A stretch of DNA of 64,000 nt, from assembly GCA_030682255.1 (NCBI GenBank), contig JAUXOK010000017.1, forward strand, positions 1 to 64,000. Reading direction: 5' to 3'. Under the pieces are notes generated by a model. That model searched no databases. It was not told where the DNA came from and saw only the letters and a program-made list of their open reading frames with translations. Shown one piece after another: positions 34,820 to 44,466 of the stretch. The DNA comes from Bacteroidota bacterium. Its GTDB lineage: Bacteria; Bacteroidota; Bacteroidia; NS11-12g; UBA955. Each line of letters opens with the position of its first letter. The first letter of the stretch is position 1. The position numbers and the translations under genes are program-made.

Positions 34820-34984
34820 GTTAATTGTTTAAATGTTTAAATGCTATATAACATATTAGTTTTTTAATAAATCGAAATTTTAATGTGTAGTTTGGTAAAA
34901 TTCTTATTATCTATGCAATTGATTTTAATTTTCTAAGCTAATAAAAATAACATTAGTTGAATACAAAACACAACTTAGTTTAAA

Positions 34985-36526
34985 ATGAAATTTTACAACA
35001 CACAAGAAATCAGAGAATGGGATGAATTTACCATTCAAAATGAATCTATTGCTTCTTTTGATTTGATGGAAAGAGCTGCTTCGAATGCCTTTAAAGCAAT
35101 AATTAAGATTCTTAAATCATCAAATAAAATTTTGATAGTTTGTGGTAATGGTAATAATGGAGGAGATGGTTTTGTAATGGCACTCTTGCTGATTCAATCT
35201 GGTTATGATGTTTGTGTTCTGCATTTTGATTCACCTGATGTGTTTTCTGGAGATAGCATATATCATTATCAAAAACTTAAATCTTTATACCCCAAAAAAG
35301 TATTGGAAATTGATGTTGACTTTAAAGGTATTTCTATATCTGAATACGACATAATTATTGATGCTTTGTTTGGTTCTGGATTAAATAGGCCATTGGATGG
35401 AAAATGGCTGATAATTATAAATTTTTTAAATAATCACAAAAATAATCTTAAAATTGCTATTGATATTCCATCAGGTTTTCCATCAGAAATTGATGTAAAC
35501 CAAATTGATGAATACAAGAATAAATATCTAAAATGTCAACATACTTTTACTTTCCAACAGCTAAAATCATCATTTTTGTATGCTGAAAGTGAAGATGCTA
35601 CTGGTAAAGTTGAAGTGATAGATATTGGATTATTAGATTCATATTCAAATATAACAAAATCTGATTCCTATTTTTTAACTTTTGATGAAGTAAAGCATTA
35701 TTTGCCAAGTCGATATAAATTTGAACATAAAGGCTCCTTTGGGCATGGTTTAATTATTGGCGGATCACAAGGTAAATATGGCGCATTGATTTTAAGTGCT
35801 AAAGCCATGATGAAAACTGGCTCTGGAATGGGTACTGTGCTTTGTACTAAAGGGAGCGAACAAATTATACCAATTGCAATACCAGAGGTAATGAGTATAG
35901 TAAACTCTGGCGTAAATTTTCTGGAATTTCAAAGCATAGATTATCCAACCTTTGATGCCATAGGTATTGGTCCTGGCATGGGGCAGGAAGCGTCCACCCA
36001 GAAATTGCTTTTGAATGTGATAGAAAATTGCCATCAATTAAGTTTGCCAATTGTCATAGATGCTGATGGTTTGAATATGATTGCTAAAATTGGTATCGAA
36101 CATATTTTGTGGCCAAATAAATGTATAATTACGCCTCATCCAAAAGAATTTGATAGATTAGCGAATAAAACATTTAAGCATGCCAAAGAAAGAGCAGATT
36201 ATGCGCAAGAACTTGCTGTAAAATATCAAATTACAATCTTATTAAAAGGGGGTGTTAGCGCTATATTTCATCCTAATGGGCAAATTTACTATCAATTGGA
36301 GAGTAGCGTTGCATTGGCTACAGCTGGAAGTGGAGATACTTTGACTGGAATTATTACATCTTTGTTAACTCAAGGTTTAAGCACCATGCAATCTGCTAAT
36401 ATTGGCGTTTTTATTCATGCATGGGCTGGTATTTGGTGTTCAAAAAATATTGGTTCTGCTTCTACAACTGCAAGTGATATTACAAAAGGGATAAAGGCAT
36501 TTTATTTGCAGATTGAATCTAAATAA
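34985..36526 (+). CDS. nnr: Bifunctional NAD(P)HX epimerase / ADP-dependent NAD(P)HX dehydratase
   Basis: The 513-residue protein joins the two repair enzymes. The N-terminal YjeF_N epimerase domain (to about residue 215) has the CGNGNNGGDGFVMA motif and ends with IDALFGSGLNRPL and AIDIPSGFPSE. The C-terminal dehydratase domain has GHGLIIGGSQGKYGA, GIGPGMG, VIDADGLN, the ITPHPKEFDRL segment and the nucleotide-binding TAGSGDTLTGII. It repairs hydrated NADH and NADPH. The gene is monocistronic and convergent with the AsmA-like gene (10 bases between stops). Confidence 0.96.
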   Translation: MKFYNTQEIREWDEFTIQNESIASFDLMERAASNAFKAIIKILKSSNKILIVCGNGNNGGDGFVMALLLIQSGYDVCVLHFDSPDVFSGDSIYHYQKLKSLYPKKVLEIDVDFKGISISEYDIIIDALFGSGLNRPLDGKWLIIINFLNNHKNNLKIAIDIPSGFPSEIDVNQIDEYKNKYLKCQHTFTFQQLKSSFLYAESEDATGKVEVIDIGLLDSYSNITKSDSYFLTFDEVKHYLPSRYKFEHKGSFGHGLIIGGSQGKYGALILSAKAMMKTGSGMGTVLCTKGSEQIIPIAIPEVMSIVNSGVNFLEFQSIDYPTFDAIGIGPGMGQEASTQKLLLNVIENCHQLSLPIVIDADGLNMIAKIGIEHILWPNKCIITPHPKEFDRLANKTFKHAKERADYAQELAVKYQITILLKGGVSAIFHPNGQIYYQLESSVALATAGSGDTLTGIITSLLTQGLSTMQSANIGVFIHAWAGIWCSKNIGSASTTASDITKGIKAFYLQIESK

Positions 36527-36536
36527 CTAAAAAATT

Positions 36537-39269
36537 TTATTTAATAATGCCATCCAAACCTTTTTTCAGTTTGTCTTTGGTTTTTTGTTTTTCTTCTTCG
36601 ATTTTTTTGGCAGCTTCAGCTTTAGCTTTCTCGGCTTCAGCTTTAGCTTTTTCCTCGGCTAAACGTTTTTGTTCTAATGCCTTTTGTTCTAAAGCTTGTT
36701 TTTCAGCATTGATTTTATCGATGCCTTGCTGTTTCAATCTATTCAATGAATCAATGGCTTTTTGCTTTTGAATTTCAGCTTTTCTCTTAGCTTCATCTTC
36801 AGCAGCTTTTTTTCTTTTTTCGGCCTCATCTTGTAACTGATTTTTAACACCATCAACCAAATTCTTTTTAGCATCGTGCAAACTTATTTTAACATCAGGT
36901 TTTGCGAAAAAACCTCCAACAATTACATCTACATCCACCATTTCGCTTAAATCTACATTTACACCTTTCGATTTTGCTTGCGATGTAAGTGTATTCAGAG
37001 CAGTATTTACCTCTCCAAAATCTTTTCTTGGAATACTGAGTTTGGCAACATATGCAATGCTTTGATCAAGTGCGCTATAACCACTTATTTTGGCATTGGC
37101 TCCAGTCCAAAGTGGCAGTTTCAAACTATCTAACATTACTTTTCCGTTTAAAATGTTCAATTTAAAGTTAAGGTTTTTAAAAGTCATGTTTTTGAATTTA
37201 TCTATCTTTAATTTTTCTGCCAATTGAGATATGATAGGCATATTCTTAATCGCACCTTCTGATATTCCCATTTGAATAACTCCTGTAACACTTGGATAAT
37301 CTACACTTAAATCTTGATTGTAATTATTGTGTAAGACAACATTGGCATTAAACAAACCTTCAGTGTATTTGGCAATTGGTGCCAACTGTTTAACCATGTC
37401 GAAATAATTATAAGTTTGAATAATATCAAGGGATTTTATATCCATTGCCATGTCACTGAAGGGGAATTTCGGATTATGAGAATCATAAACACCGTCTAAT
37501 GTGATAGAACCACCTAAAACGTTTACAGCTAGTTTTTCTAAATACATTTGTTTCTCTTTGATTAAAACACCTCCTTTTAAATTGGTCAATGTTAAATTAT
37601 CATATATCAAAGTGTTGATTTGAGATTGTAATTCAAAATCTAAGTTACCTGGCACATCAAAAGCCTCTAATGACATGGTGTCTGCGGCTGAAGGGGTTGC
37701 TACTACCTCTTCATCTGTTAAAAATTCGTTTGCATTGATGTAATTAGATTTAAAAGTAAATTGACCTTTTAACAATTGGTCTTTCATCATGTAGGCAAAA
37801 AGATTGTTTAAATAACCTACTGCTGCAAAATCGCTCATACCAATTTTTCCTTCCAATTGTTTGACATCCACTTTTTGTGGTGTAAATGCAATATGACTGT
37901 TTAATGCAATACCTTGTTTTAAGCTTTCAGGATTTTTGTATTTAAAGTTTTGAGCAAAAATATTTCCGGTAGCATAGAATTTATTAAAATCTTGGACTTC
38001 AATGGCTTTTACATATCCATCAAATTTAACATCACTTTTTATTACACCCGATAATTCTGTTGATTTTTCAAGTGGTATCATGGCTCTAAATTCATTTAAA
38101 TTAATTGTACCATTAAACAAACCTTTGATGTATGGATTGGATTCAAATGTTTTAGCTAATAATTCTGCATGAAAGGCTTCACCTGCCATTTTTAAATCCA
38201 ATCTTTTTAAATCAACTATAGCATTATCGAATATGCCACTTGGGTTGTCAAACACAAAATCAACATAAACATCGTTCAATGATTTTGGCAAATCTGGGTA
38301 TTGAAATTGTCCATTATCAATATCTAAAGTTAAACCATAACCAGGCATTTTGTCATCAGTCATTTTACCTTTAAAATAACCATTCAATGCCAATTTGCCA
38401 CTTGCTTTTGCTTTAGCAAAATCTTTTGTAAAAACACCAGGTACCAATGATAAAATAGTTTTGAAATCTGTTTTTTTAGTATTGAAAACAATATCGAAAT
38501 CCATGTCTTCATCGTTTAAATCCACAAAACCTTCCCCGCCCAAATTTAAGTCATTTAAGAAAATATCATTCTCTGAAAATGTGAATTTCATATTTTGCAT
38601 ATCCATGTCTAGATTGGCTTTGATATTGGCTTTTACTTTATGAATGTAATTAATTCCTCCATAAGCCAATGTAAATTGTTCGGCATCTGTTAACGTTTCA
38701 AGCAAAAAATTATCTTGATTAAAGTCCCCTTTTAAGGTATGATTGAATTGATTTAAGGAAGTGAAAAATCCTAATGACGCATCATCGTATATCAATTTAC
38801 CATTGTTTATTTGAAGTTTTTTTAATGCAATGTCAAAAAATGAAGCACTATCTGTTGTTGTGGTGTCAGGTAGGGCAATATCCCAATTGGCTTTTCCACT
38901 TTTCAAAACCTTCAATTGAATGAAAGGTTGGTCTAGTCTTATTTGATGAATTTTTATTTGTTCACCTTTAATAGCAGTCATAATGTCTATTTCCACTGCC
39001 AATTTCGGTAAGTACACCAAGGTGTCTCCTGCAAAAGAATCTTTTCCAACAATGCTCACACGTTCCATTGTGAGAAGCAAATCTGGGAAACTTTTTATTA
39101 AAGAAAGACCAATTTCATTTTCATCAAAATTGAATTCAGCATTCAATGATTTATTGGTTTCATCTTTAATAGCTTGAATGATTTTGCCTTTAAATAAAAA
39201 TGGCAATGCCAACAAAATCAAAAAGATAACCAAAAGTGAGATGCCTGATATTTTAAAAAACTTTTTCAT
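36537..39269 (-). CDS. AsmA-like protein with a long charged coiled-coil tail
   Basis: An N-terminal membrane anchor (LLVIFLILLALPFLF) is followed by about 780 residues of repeated amphipathic beta strands in the AsmA pattern (GISLLVIF at the start, DFIALKKLQINNGKLIYDD-type repeats, a C-terminal region with LDSLKLPLWTGANAKISGYS). AsmA/TamB-like proteins span the periplasm and are thought to move phospholipid between membranes. The final 100 residues form a Lys/Glu/Ala-rich coiled coil (AEEKAKAEAEKAKAEAAKK) that resembles the TolA stalk and is unusual for the family. A -7 box lies 30 bases upstream. Confidence 0.87.
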   Translation of the reverse strand: MKKFFKISGISLLVIFLILLALPFLFKGKIIQAIKDETNKSLNAEFNFDENEIGLSLIKSFPDLLLTMERVSIVGKDSFAGDTLVYLPKLAVEIDIMTAIKGEQIKIHQIRLDQPFIQLKVLKSGKANWDIALPDTTTTDSASFFDIALKKLQINNGKLIYDDASLGFFTSLNQFNHTLKGDFNQDNFLLETLTDAEQFTLAYGGINYIHKVKANIKANLDMDMQNMKFTFSENDIFLNDLNLGGEGFVDLNDEDMDFDIVFNTKKTDFKTILSLVPGVFTKDFAKAKASGKLALNGYFKGKMTDDKMPGYGLTLDIDNGQFQYPDLPKSLNDVYVDFVFDNPSGIFDNAIVDLKRLDLKMAGEAFHAELLAKTFESNPYIKGLFNGTINLNEFRAMIPLEKSTELSGVIKSDVKFDGYVKAIEVQDFNKFYATGNIFAQNFKYKNPESLKQGIALNSHIAFTPQKVDVKQLEGKIGMSDFAAVGYLNNLFAYMMKDQLLKGQFTFKSNYINANEFLTDEEVVATPSAADTMSLEAFDVPGNLDFELQSQINTLIYDNLTLTNLKGGVLIKEKQMYLEKLAVNVLGGSITLDGVYDSHNPKFPFSDMAMDIKSLDIIQTYNYFDMVKQLAPIAKYTEGLFNANVVLHNNYNQDLSVDYPSVTGVIQMGISEGAIKNMPIISQLAEKLKIDKFKNMTFKNLNFKLNILNGKVMLDSLKLPLWTGANAKISGYSALDQSIAYVAKLSIPRKDFGEVNTALNTLTSQAKSKGVNVDLSEMVDVDVIVGGFFAKPDVKISLHDAKKNLVDGVKNQLQDEAEKRKKAAEDEAKRKAEIQKQKAIDSLNRLKQQGIDKINAEKQALEQKALEQKRLAEEKAKAEAEKAKAEAAKKIEEEKQKTKDKLKKGLDGIIK

Positions 39270-39299
39270 AGGTATATTTTGTAAGTGTCAAAAAGTGTG

Positions 39300-39307
39300 C
39301 AAATTTA
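39300..39307 (-). promoter_or_regulatory. Predicted -7 box for the AsmA-like gene
   Basis: The minus-strand TAAATTTG (39307-39300) matches TAnnTTTG and predicts a leader of about 24 bases. Confidence 0.45.
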
Positions 39308-39383
39308 CTCAAATGTCGATTTTATTTAATTTCTTAAAATTATCTTAAACATTCTATCAACCTTTTTTGTTATTATTGTAACG

Positions 39384-40481
39384 ATGCTAGGTTATCATTT
39401 TTCCGAATTAAAATTTAAAGATAATAAAAACCCCTCCTTTGAAAAAATTTTCGATTTGTTCAAGGATTTGTTATTATACACCGCAGGGGATTATTCTGAA
39501 GCGTTAGATTGGCTGAATGAGATAGATCGCAAGTATAATATCACAGATAACTCCTATGGCATGGGTAATTTCATTGATGATCTCAAGTCGAAAGGTTTAA
39601 TCGAAGATAAAAAAGGAGACGGCAATTTTGAAATAACTCCCAAAACTGAGCAAATTATCAGAAAAGATAGTTTGGATCAAATATTTGGCAAACTTAAAAA
39701 ATCAAAATTAGGTAATCACAAAACTAATTTTTCGGGCAATGGGGATGAAATTCAACCTGAAATGAGGTCGTTTGAATTTGGCGATACCATCGATTCGATA
39801 TCAGCTATCGACAGTATCAAGAATGCTCAGATTTCGAGTGGTGTTGAAGATTTTCAAATGTCTGAAAAGGATTTAGTTGTTTTTGAAAAAGAATTCAAAA
39901 GTCAGACCAGCACAGTGTTATTAATAGATATTTCACATTCCATGATTTTGTATGGTGAAGACAGAATTACGCCAGCCAAAAAAGTAGCCATGGCATTGGC
40001 AGAACTCATTAAAACAAAATACCCCAAAGATACTTTAGATATTGTTACTTTTGGTGATGATGCCCAACAAATTACCATCAAAGAATTGCCTTACCTCAAA
40101 GTTGGTCCTTTTCATACCAACACAGTGGCTGGGATAGAAATGGCAATGGATATTTTGAGAAAAAGAAAAAATTCTAATAAACAGATTTTTATGATTACTG
40201 ATGGTAAACCTAGTTGCTTGAAAGAAGTTGGTGGGTATTATAAAAACAGTTTTGGGCTCGACCGTAAAATAGTCAATAAGACACTGAACATGGCTGCTGC
40301 TTGCAGGCGATTAGGGATACAAATTACCACTTTTATGATAGCAAAAGATCCTTATTTGCAACAATTTGTAGAAGAATTTACTGAAACTAATAATGGCAAA
40401 GCATTTTTCACCAGTTTGCAAGGATTGGGTGAATATGTTTTTCATGATTTCGAAAAAAATAAACGTAAAAGAACCAAATAA
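39384..40481 (+). CDS. VWA-domain protein, partner of a MoxR-like ATPase
   Basis: The C-terminal half is a von Willebrand A domain with a nearly canonical MIDAS motif DISHS (182-186), a conserved TFGDDA segment and MITDGKPS. The N-terminal 170 residues are charged and helical with no recognised domain. There is no signal peptide, so the pair works in the cytoplasm. The ATPase gene starts 2 bases after this stop, an arrangement like magnesium chelatase BchD/BchI and MoxR/VWA pairs, in which the VWA protein delivers a substrate to the ATPase. Confidence 0.92.
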   Translation: MLGYHFSELKFKDNKNPSFEKIFDLFKDLLLYTAGDYSEALDWLNEIDRKYNITDNSYGMGNFIDDLKSKGLIEDKKGDGNFEITPKTEQIIRKDSLDQIFGKLKKSKLGNHKTNFSGNGDEIQPEMRSFEFGDTIDSISAIDSIKNAQISSGVEDFQMSEKDLVVFEKEFKSQTSTVLLIDISHSMILYGEDRITPAKKVAMALAELIKTKYPKDTLDIVTFGDDAQQITIKELPYLKVGPFHTNTVAGIEMAMDILRKRKNSNKQIFMITDGKPSCLKEVGGYYKNSFGLDRKIVNKTLNMAAACRRLGIQITTFMIAKDPYLQQFVEEFTETNNGKAFFTSLQGLGEYVFHDFEKNKRKRTK

Positions 40482-40483
40482 AA

Positions 40484-41971
40484 ATGAGCAATCAACCCAA
40501 TATTTCTACACTAGGCGAGTTAATCAAATCGGGATATAAATCCTTGAGTGTAAAGGAAGAATTAAGAAAAAATTTAATTCATCAATTAAAAAATAATTTA
40601 AATGTATTTGAAGGGATTTTAGGATACGAAGACACCGTTATTCCATCTATTGAACGTGCTATTTTATCAGGGCACAATATCAATTTATTGGGACTACGTG
40701 GTCAAGCAAAAACAAGAATTGCCCGTCAAATGGTTCATTTGTTAGACGAGTGGGTGCCTGTTATAAAAGGTTCAGAATTAAATGAAGATCCACTTCGCCC
40801 AATAATCAATTCATCCAAAACCTTAATCAAAGAATTAGGAGATGCATTGCCAATTGAATGGCTTCATCGCTCAGAAAGATACGTTGAAAAACTGGCTACT
40901 CCAGATGTTTCTATTGCCGACTTGATAGGAGATATTGACCCTATTAAAGCGTCTAATTTAAAAATTTCATTTTCAAATGAAAGCGCTATTCACTATGGAT
41001 TAATTCCACGCAGTCATCGCAGTATTTTTGTAATCAATGAATTGCCCGATTTACAACCACGAATTCAAGTGGCATTGTTCAATATTTTGCAAGAAGGAGA
41101 TTTGCAAATAAGAGGATTTAAACTGCGTTTAAATTTAGATATACAGTTTGTTTTTACTGCCAATCCAGAGGATTATACCAATCGTGGAAGTATTATTACG
41201 CCATTAAAAGACAGAATTGGAAGTCAAATTTTAACACACTATCCTAAAAGCATAGAAACGGCCAAAAGCGTCACCAAACAAGAGGCTAGTTTATCGGAGT
41301 TTCAAAAGCAAAATATTTATGTTCCGGAATTCATCAGTACCATTTTAGAAAACATTTCATTTAAAGCTAGAGTTAGTGAGTTTGTAGACCATAAAAGCGG
41401 TGTTTCGGCAAGAATGAGTATAACCTCTTTCGAAAATTTGATGAGTATGGCGGAGCGAAGAATGCTCATTAATAACGAGGAAAAAGGGATAGTTAGAGTA
41501 GCTGATTTTGCTGGCATTATTCCATCCATTACCGGAAAAATAGAAATGGTATACGAAGGGGAACAAGAAGGTCCTTATAACGTGGCAGTTTCATTAATTA
41601 TTCAAAGTATTAAACAAGTGTTTTCAGACATGATTCCTAATGTAACCAAACTTAGAAAAAAAGGAAAGGAAGCGGGTCCAGATTATTTCAGAGAAGTGGT
41701 TGAATGGTTTGAAAAAGGCAATACACTCAATATTTATTCTGATATGAGCGAGAAAGAATACACCAAAAAAATAAACGCAATACCAGGATTAGACGAATTG
41801 ATAGAAAAGCAAAAAGATTTGATTGTAAACGATCATGAACTTGTGGTTATTAAGGAATTAATACTTCATGGTTTGGCAAGTATTTCAAGATTGAACAGAA
41901 AAGAAATAGAGACAGGATATTCCTTTGGAGATTTATTTGCCAGTATGATGCAAGGGGGAGTGGAAGAGTAA
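40484..41971 (+). CDS. MoxR/BchI-like AAA+ ATPase
   Basis: The 495-residue protein has Walker A GLRGQAKT (70-77), an insertion of about 90 residues before the Walker B-like IFVINELPDL, a conserved ALFNILQEGDLQIRG segment, sensor 1 FTANPEDYTNRG and an arginine region PLKDRIGS. This fits the magnesium-chelatase-like subgroup. In the Walker B strand the usual DE is replaced by NE (VINELPD), which could affect ATP hydrolysis. The C-terminal 200 residues are helical. The gene lies directly behind its VWA partner. No porphyrin biosynthesis gene is nearby, so a role in metal chelation is not supported. Confidence 0.9.
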   Translation: MSNQPNISTLGELIKSGYKSLSVKEELRKNLIHQLKNNLNVFEGILGYEDTVIPSIERAILSGHNINLLGLRGQAKTRIARQMVHLLDEWVPVIKGSELNEDPLRPIINSSKTLIKELGDALPIEWLHRSERYVEKLATPDVSIADLIGDIDPIKASNLKISFSNESAIHYGLIPRSHRSIFVINELPDLQPRIQVALFNILQEGDLQIRGFKLRLNLDIQFVFTANPEDYTNRGSIITPLKDRIGSQILTHYPKSIETAKSVTKQEASLSEFQKQNIYVPEFISTILENISFKARVSEFVDHKSGVSARMSITSFENLMSMAERRMLINNEEKGIVRVADFAGIIPSITGKIEMVYEGEQEGPYNVAVSLIIQSIKQVFSDMIPNVTKLRKKGKEAGPDYFREVVEWFEKGNTLNIYSDMSEKEYTKKINAIPGLDELIEKQKDLIVNDHELVVIKELILHGLASISRLNRKEIETGYSFGDLFASMMQGGVEE

Positions 41972-42086
41972 ATACTTTTTGTAAAGTACTCACAAATTGT
42001 TTAAGTTCTTTAAACAAATTTGTTGCTTAGTTTCAGTCGTTTTATCAATAAAGTGTCCTTAATTTACAAAAACCAATTTATTGACT

Positions 42087-42094
42087 TATTTTTG
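42087..42094 (+). promoter_or_regulatory. Predicted -7 box for purM
   Basis: TATTTTTG matches TAnnTTTG and ends 7 bases before the ATG. The predicted transcription start (about 42101) is at the start codon, so the mRNA is probably leaderless. Confidence 0.5.
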
Positions 42095-42101
42095 CCCTTG
42101 A

Positions 42102-43274
42102 ATGCAGCCAACTGATAAATACAACGAAAGAGGCGTTTCGTCTCAAAAGGAAGATGTTCACAAAGCCATTGCAAAATTAGATAAAGGCTTGTTTCCGCAA
42201 GCATTTTGTAAAATTATTCCTGATGTTTTGGGCGGTGATGATGAGTATTGCAACATCATTCATGCAGATGGCGCAGGAACTAAAAGCAGTTTGGCATATG
42301 TTTATTGGAAAGAAACAGGTGATATCTCGGTTTGGAAAGGCATTGCCCAAGACGCAATAGTGATGAATATTGATGATTTATTGTGCGTGGGTGTTACCGA
42401 TAACTTTTTATTGTCAAGCACTATTGGCAGAAATAAAAAAAGAATTCCAGGTGATGTAATTGGTGAAATAATTAATGGCACTGAAGCATTTATTGACAGT
42501 TTGAAACCTTATGGCATCAATATAGTAAGTGGTGGCGGAGAAACTGCTGATGTGGGAGATTTGGTAAAAACTATTATTGTAGACAGCACAGTAACAGCAA
42601 GAGCAAAAAAATCTGATATCATCTCAAACCATCAAATCCAAGCTGGAGATGTAATCATCGGATTAGCTAGCGATGGCCAGGCATCTTACGAAAACTTTTA
42701 CAACGCAGGCATGGGAAGTAATGGTTTAACAAGTGCGCGACATGACGTTTTTAGTGCTGAATACAGAGAGAAATATCCTGAAAGTTACGATGATTTATTG
42801 AGTAAAGATTTGGCTTATACAGGTCAACTTAAATTAACGGATTCTGTCGAAAATATGCCCTTAGATGCAGGTAAAATGGTTTTATCACCTACCAGAACTT
42901 ATGCCCCTATCATTAAAGCTATTTTGGAACAGTACCGTTCGGAAATTCACGGATTAGTGCATTGCTCAGGTGGCGGACAAACAAAGATTTTACATTTTGT
43001 AAAAACACCCCTACATATTATTAAAGATAACCTGTTCGAACTGCCGATTTTATTTAAAACCATTCAAGCGCAAAGTGGCACCAATTGGAGAGAAATGTAT
43101 CAGGTTTTTAACATGGGTCACAGAATGGAAATATATGTGAAGCCTGAATTGGCAGAATCAATCATTAAGATTTCCGAATCGTTTGGAGTGCCTGCAAAAG
43201 TGGTTGGTAGGGTAGATGCTTCAGAAAAAACGCAATTAAGCATCCTTAGCGCATTTGGTGAATTCACCTACTAA
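42102..43274 (+). CDS. purM: Phosphoribosylformylglycinamidine cyclo-ligase (AIR synthetase)
   Basis: The 390-residue protein matches the AIR synthetase superfamily, with the N-terminal YNERGVSSQKEDVHKA, DGAGTKSSLAY, the ligand-binding AQDAIVMNIDDLLCVGV, VSGGGETADVGD and a C-terminal domain with HCSGGGQTK and FNMGHRMEIYV. It is longer than the E. coli enzyme (about 345), as is usual for Bacteroidota PurM. It closes the imidazole ring in purine biosynthesis. The last 39 bases overlap the convergent bshA gene. Confidence 0.95.
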   Translation: MQPTDKYNERGVSSQKEDVHKAIAKLDKGLFPQAFCKIIPDVLGGDDEYCNIIHADGAGTKSSLAYVYWKETGDISVWKGIAQDAIVMNIDDLLCVGVTDNFLLSSTIGRNKKRIPGDVIGEIINGTEAFIDSLKPYGINIVSGGGETADVGDLVKTIIVDSTVTARAKKSDIISNHQIQAGDVIIGLASDGQASYENFYNAGMGSNGLTSARHDVFSAEYREKYPESYDDLLSKDLAYTGQLKLTDSVENMPLDAGKMVLSPTRTYAPIIKAILEQYRSEIHGLVHCSGGGQTKILHFVKTPLHIIKDNLFELPILFKTIQAQSGTNWREMYQVFNMGHRMEIYVKPELAESIIKISESFGVPAKVVGRVDASEKTQLSILSAFGEFTY

Positions 43275-44384
43275 GCTTTTATAAACATCTTCATACATCG
43301 GTAGTATTTTATCAATGTGGAAGGTTAAGGCTTTTGCTAATGCATTCGATTTAAATTGTTTGAGAGTAACTTCGTTTTCTAAGATTTTTAAGGCATTTTT
43401 ACCCATGTCTTCAACATCACCAGCATTGCTTAGATAACCAGAATAACCATGTTCGTTAACTTCTGGAATACCACCTGCATTGCTACTAATTACTGGCACC
43501 TCGCAAGCCATAGCTTCAAGGGCGGCTAAACCAAAACTTTCTGTTTCGGAGGTTAATAGAAACAAATCACACACAGAAAGAATTTCTTCGATTTGCTCTT
43601 GTTTGCCTAAAAAAGTGATTTTTTCAAAAACCCCTAGTTCTTTGGCTAAAAGTTCAATATTGGTTCTTTCGGGACCATCGCCTATTAATAAGAGCTTACT
43701 ATCAATTTGTTTGCTAACAATGCAAAACACCTTTATAACGTCTTCAATACGTTTTACTCTTCTGAAATTAGAGGTGTGAACCAATATTTTTTCACCATTT
43801 GGGGCAATGGCTTTTTTGAAATGCTCTTTTTTTTGTTTGGTAAATCTTTCAAAATCAATAAAGTTAGGAATTACGAAGATGTCTTTATCGATATGGAAGT
43901 TTTTGTAGGTGTCTTTTTTCAAACTTTCAGAAACAGCTGTTACAGCATCTGAATGATTGATAGAATAAGAAACTACTGGTTCATAAGTAGGGTCTTTACC
44001 CACTAATGTGATATCTGTTCCGTGCAAAGTGGTAACAATAGGAATATTAATACCTTGCTCTTTCAAAATATTTTTTGCCATCAATGCCGCACTAGCATGA
44101 GGAATTGCATAGTGCACGTGTAATAAATCGAGTTTGTTTTGCTTAACTATATCTACAATTTTACTTGCAAGAATGGTTTCGTAAGGCAAATATTCAAACA
44201 AAGGATATTTGTAGATAGAAACCTCATGAAAAAACACATTGGGATTAAAAAAATCTAACCTTGCTGGCTGACTGTAGCTAATAAAATGTACAAAATAGCC
44301 TTTAGCTGCTAAAGCTTTTCCTAGCTCTGTGGCTACAACACCACTACCACCAAAAGTTGGGTAACAAACTATTCCTATATTCAT
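43236..44384 (-). CDS. bshA: N-acetyl-alpha-D-glucosaminyl L-malate synthase (bacillithiol biosynthesis)
   Basis: The 382-residue GT4 glycosyltransferase begins MNIGIVCYPTFGGSGVVATELG and has LLHVHYAIPHASAA, TTLHGTDITLVG and the C-terminal ETESFGLAALEAMACEVPV, all characteristic of BshA. It joins UDP-GlcNAc and L-malate, the first step toward bacillithiol. BshB and BshC are not in the window. The stop lies 39 bases inside purM, tail to tail. TTAATTTG (44401-44394) nearly matches the -7 box. Confidence 0.95.
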   Translation of the reverse strand: MNIGIVCYPTFGGSGVVATELGKALAAKGYFVHFISYSQPARLDFFNPNVFFHEVSIYKYPLFEYLPYETILASKIVDIVKQNKLDLLHVHYAIPHASAALMAKNILKEQGINIPIVTTLHGTDITLVGKDPTYEPVVSYSINHSDAVTAVSESLKKDTYKNFHIDKDIFVIPNFIDFERFTKQKKEHFKKAIAPNGEKILVHTSNFRRVKRIEDVIKVFCIVSKQIDSKLLLIGDGPERTNIELLAKELGVFEKITFLGKQEQIEEILSVCDLFLLTSETESFGLAALEAMACEVPVISSNAGGIPEVNEHGYSGYLSNAGDVEDMGKNALKILENEVTLKQFKSNALAKALTFHIDKILPMYEDVYKSLVGEFTKCAKDA

Positions 44385-44466
44385 TTCTGTTTACAAATTA
44401 ACATATAAATACTTAATTTGTTGTTTTAATTTAGTTGTAATGAAGAATATTATGGATAAATAGATG

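Noticed and set aside
36547-36771. Plus-strand Ser/Ala-rich frame opposite the AsmA tail
   Set aside because: It is the low-complexity shadow of the Lys/Glu/Ala coiled coil on the other strand.
40484-41971. Magnesium chelatase subunit for (bacterio)chlorophyll
   Set aside because: The fold is related, but no porphyrin or chlorophyll gene is nearby, and the MoxR/VWA reading explains the pair better.
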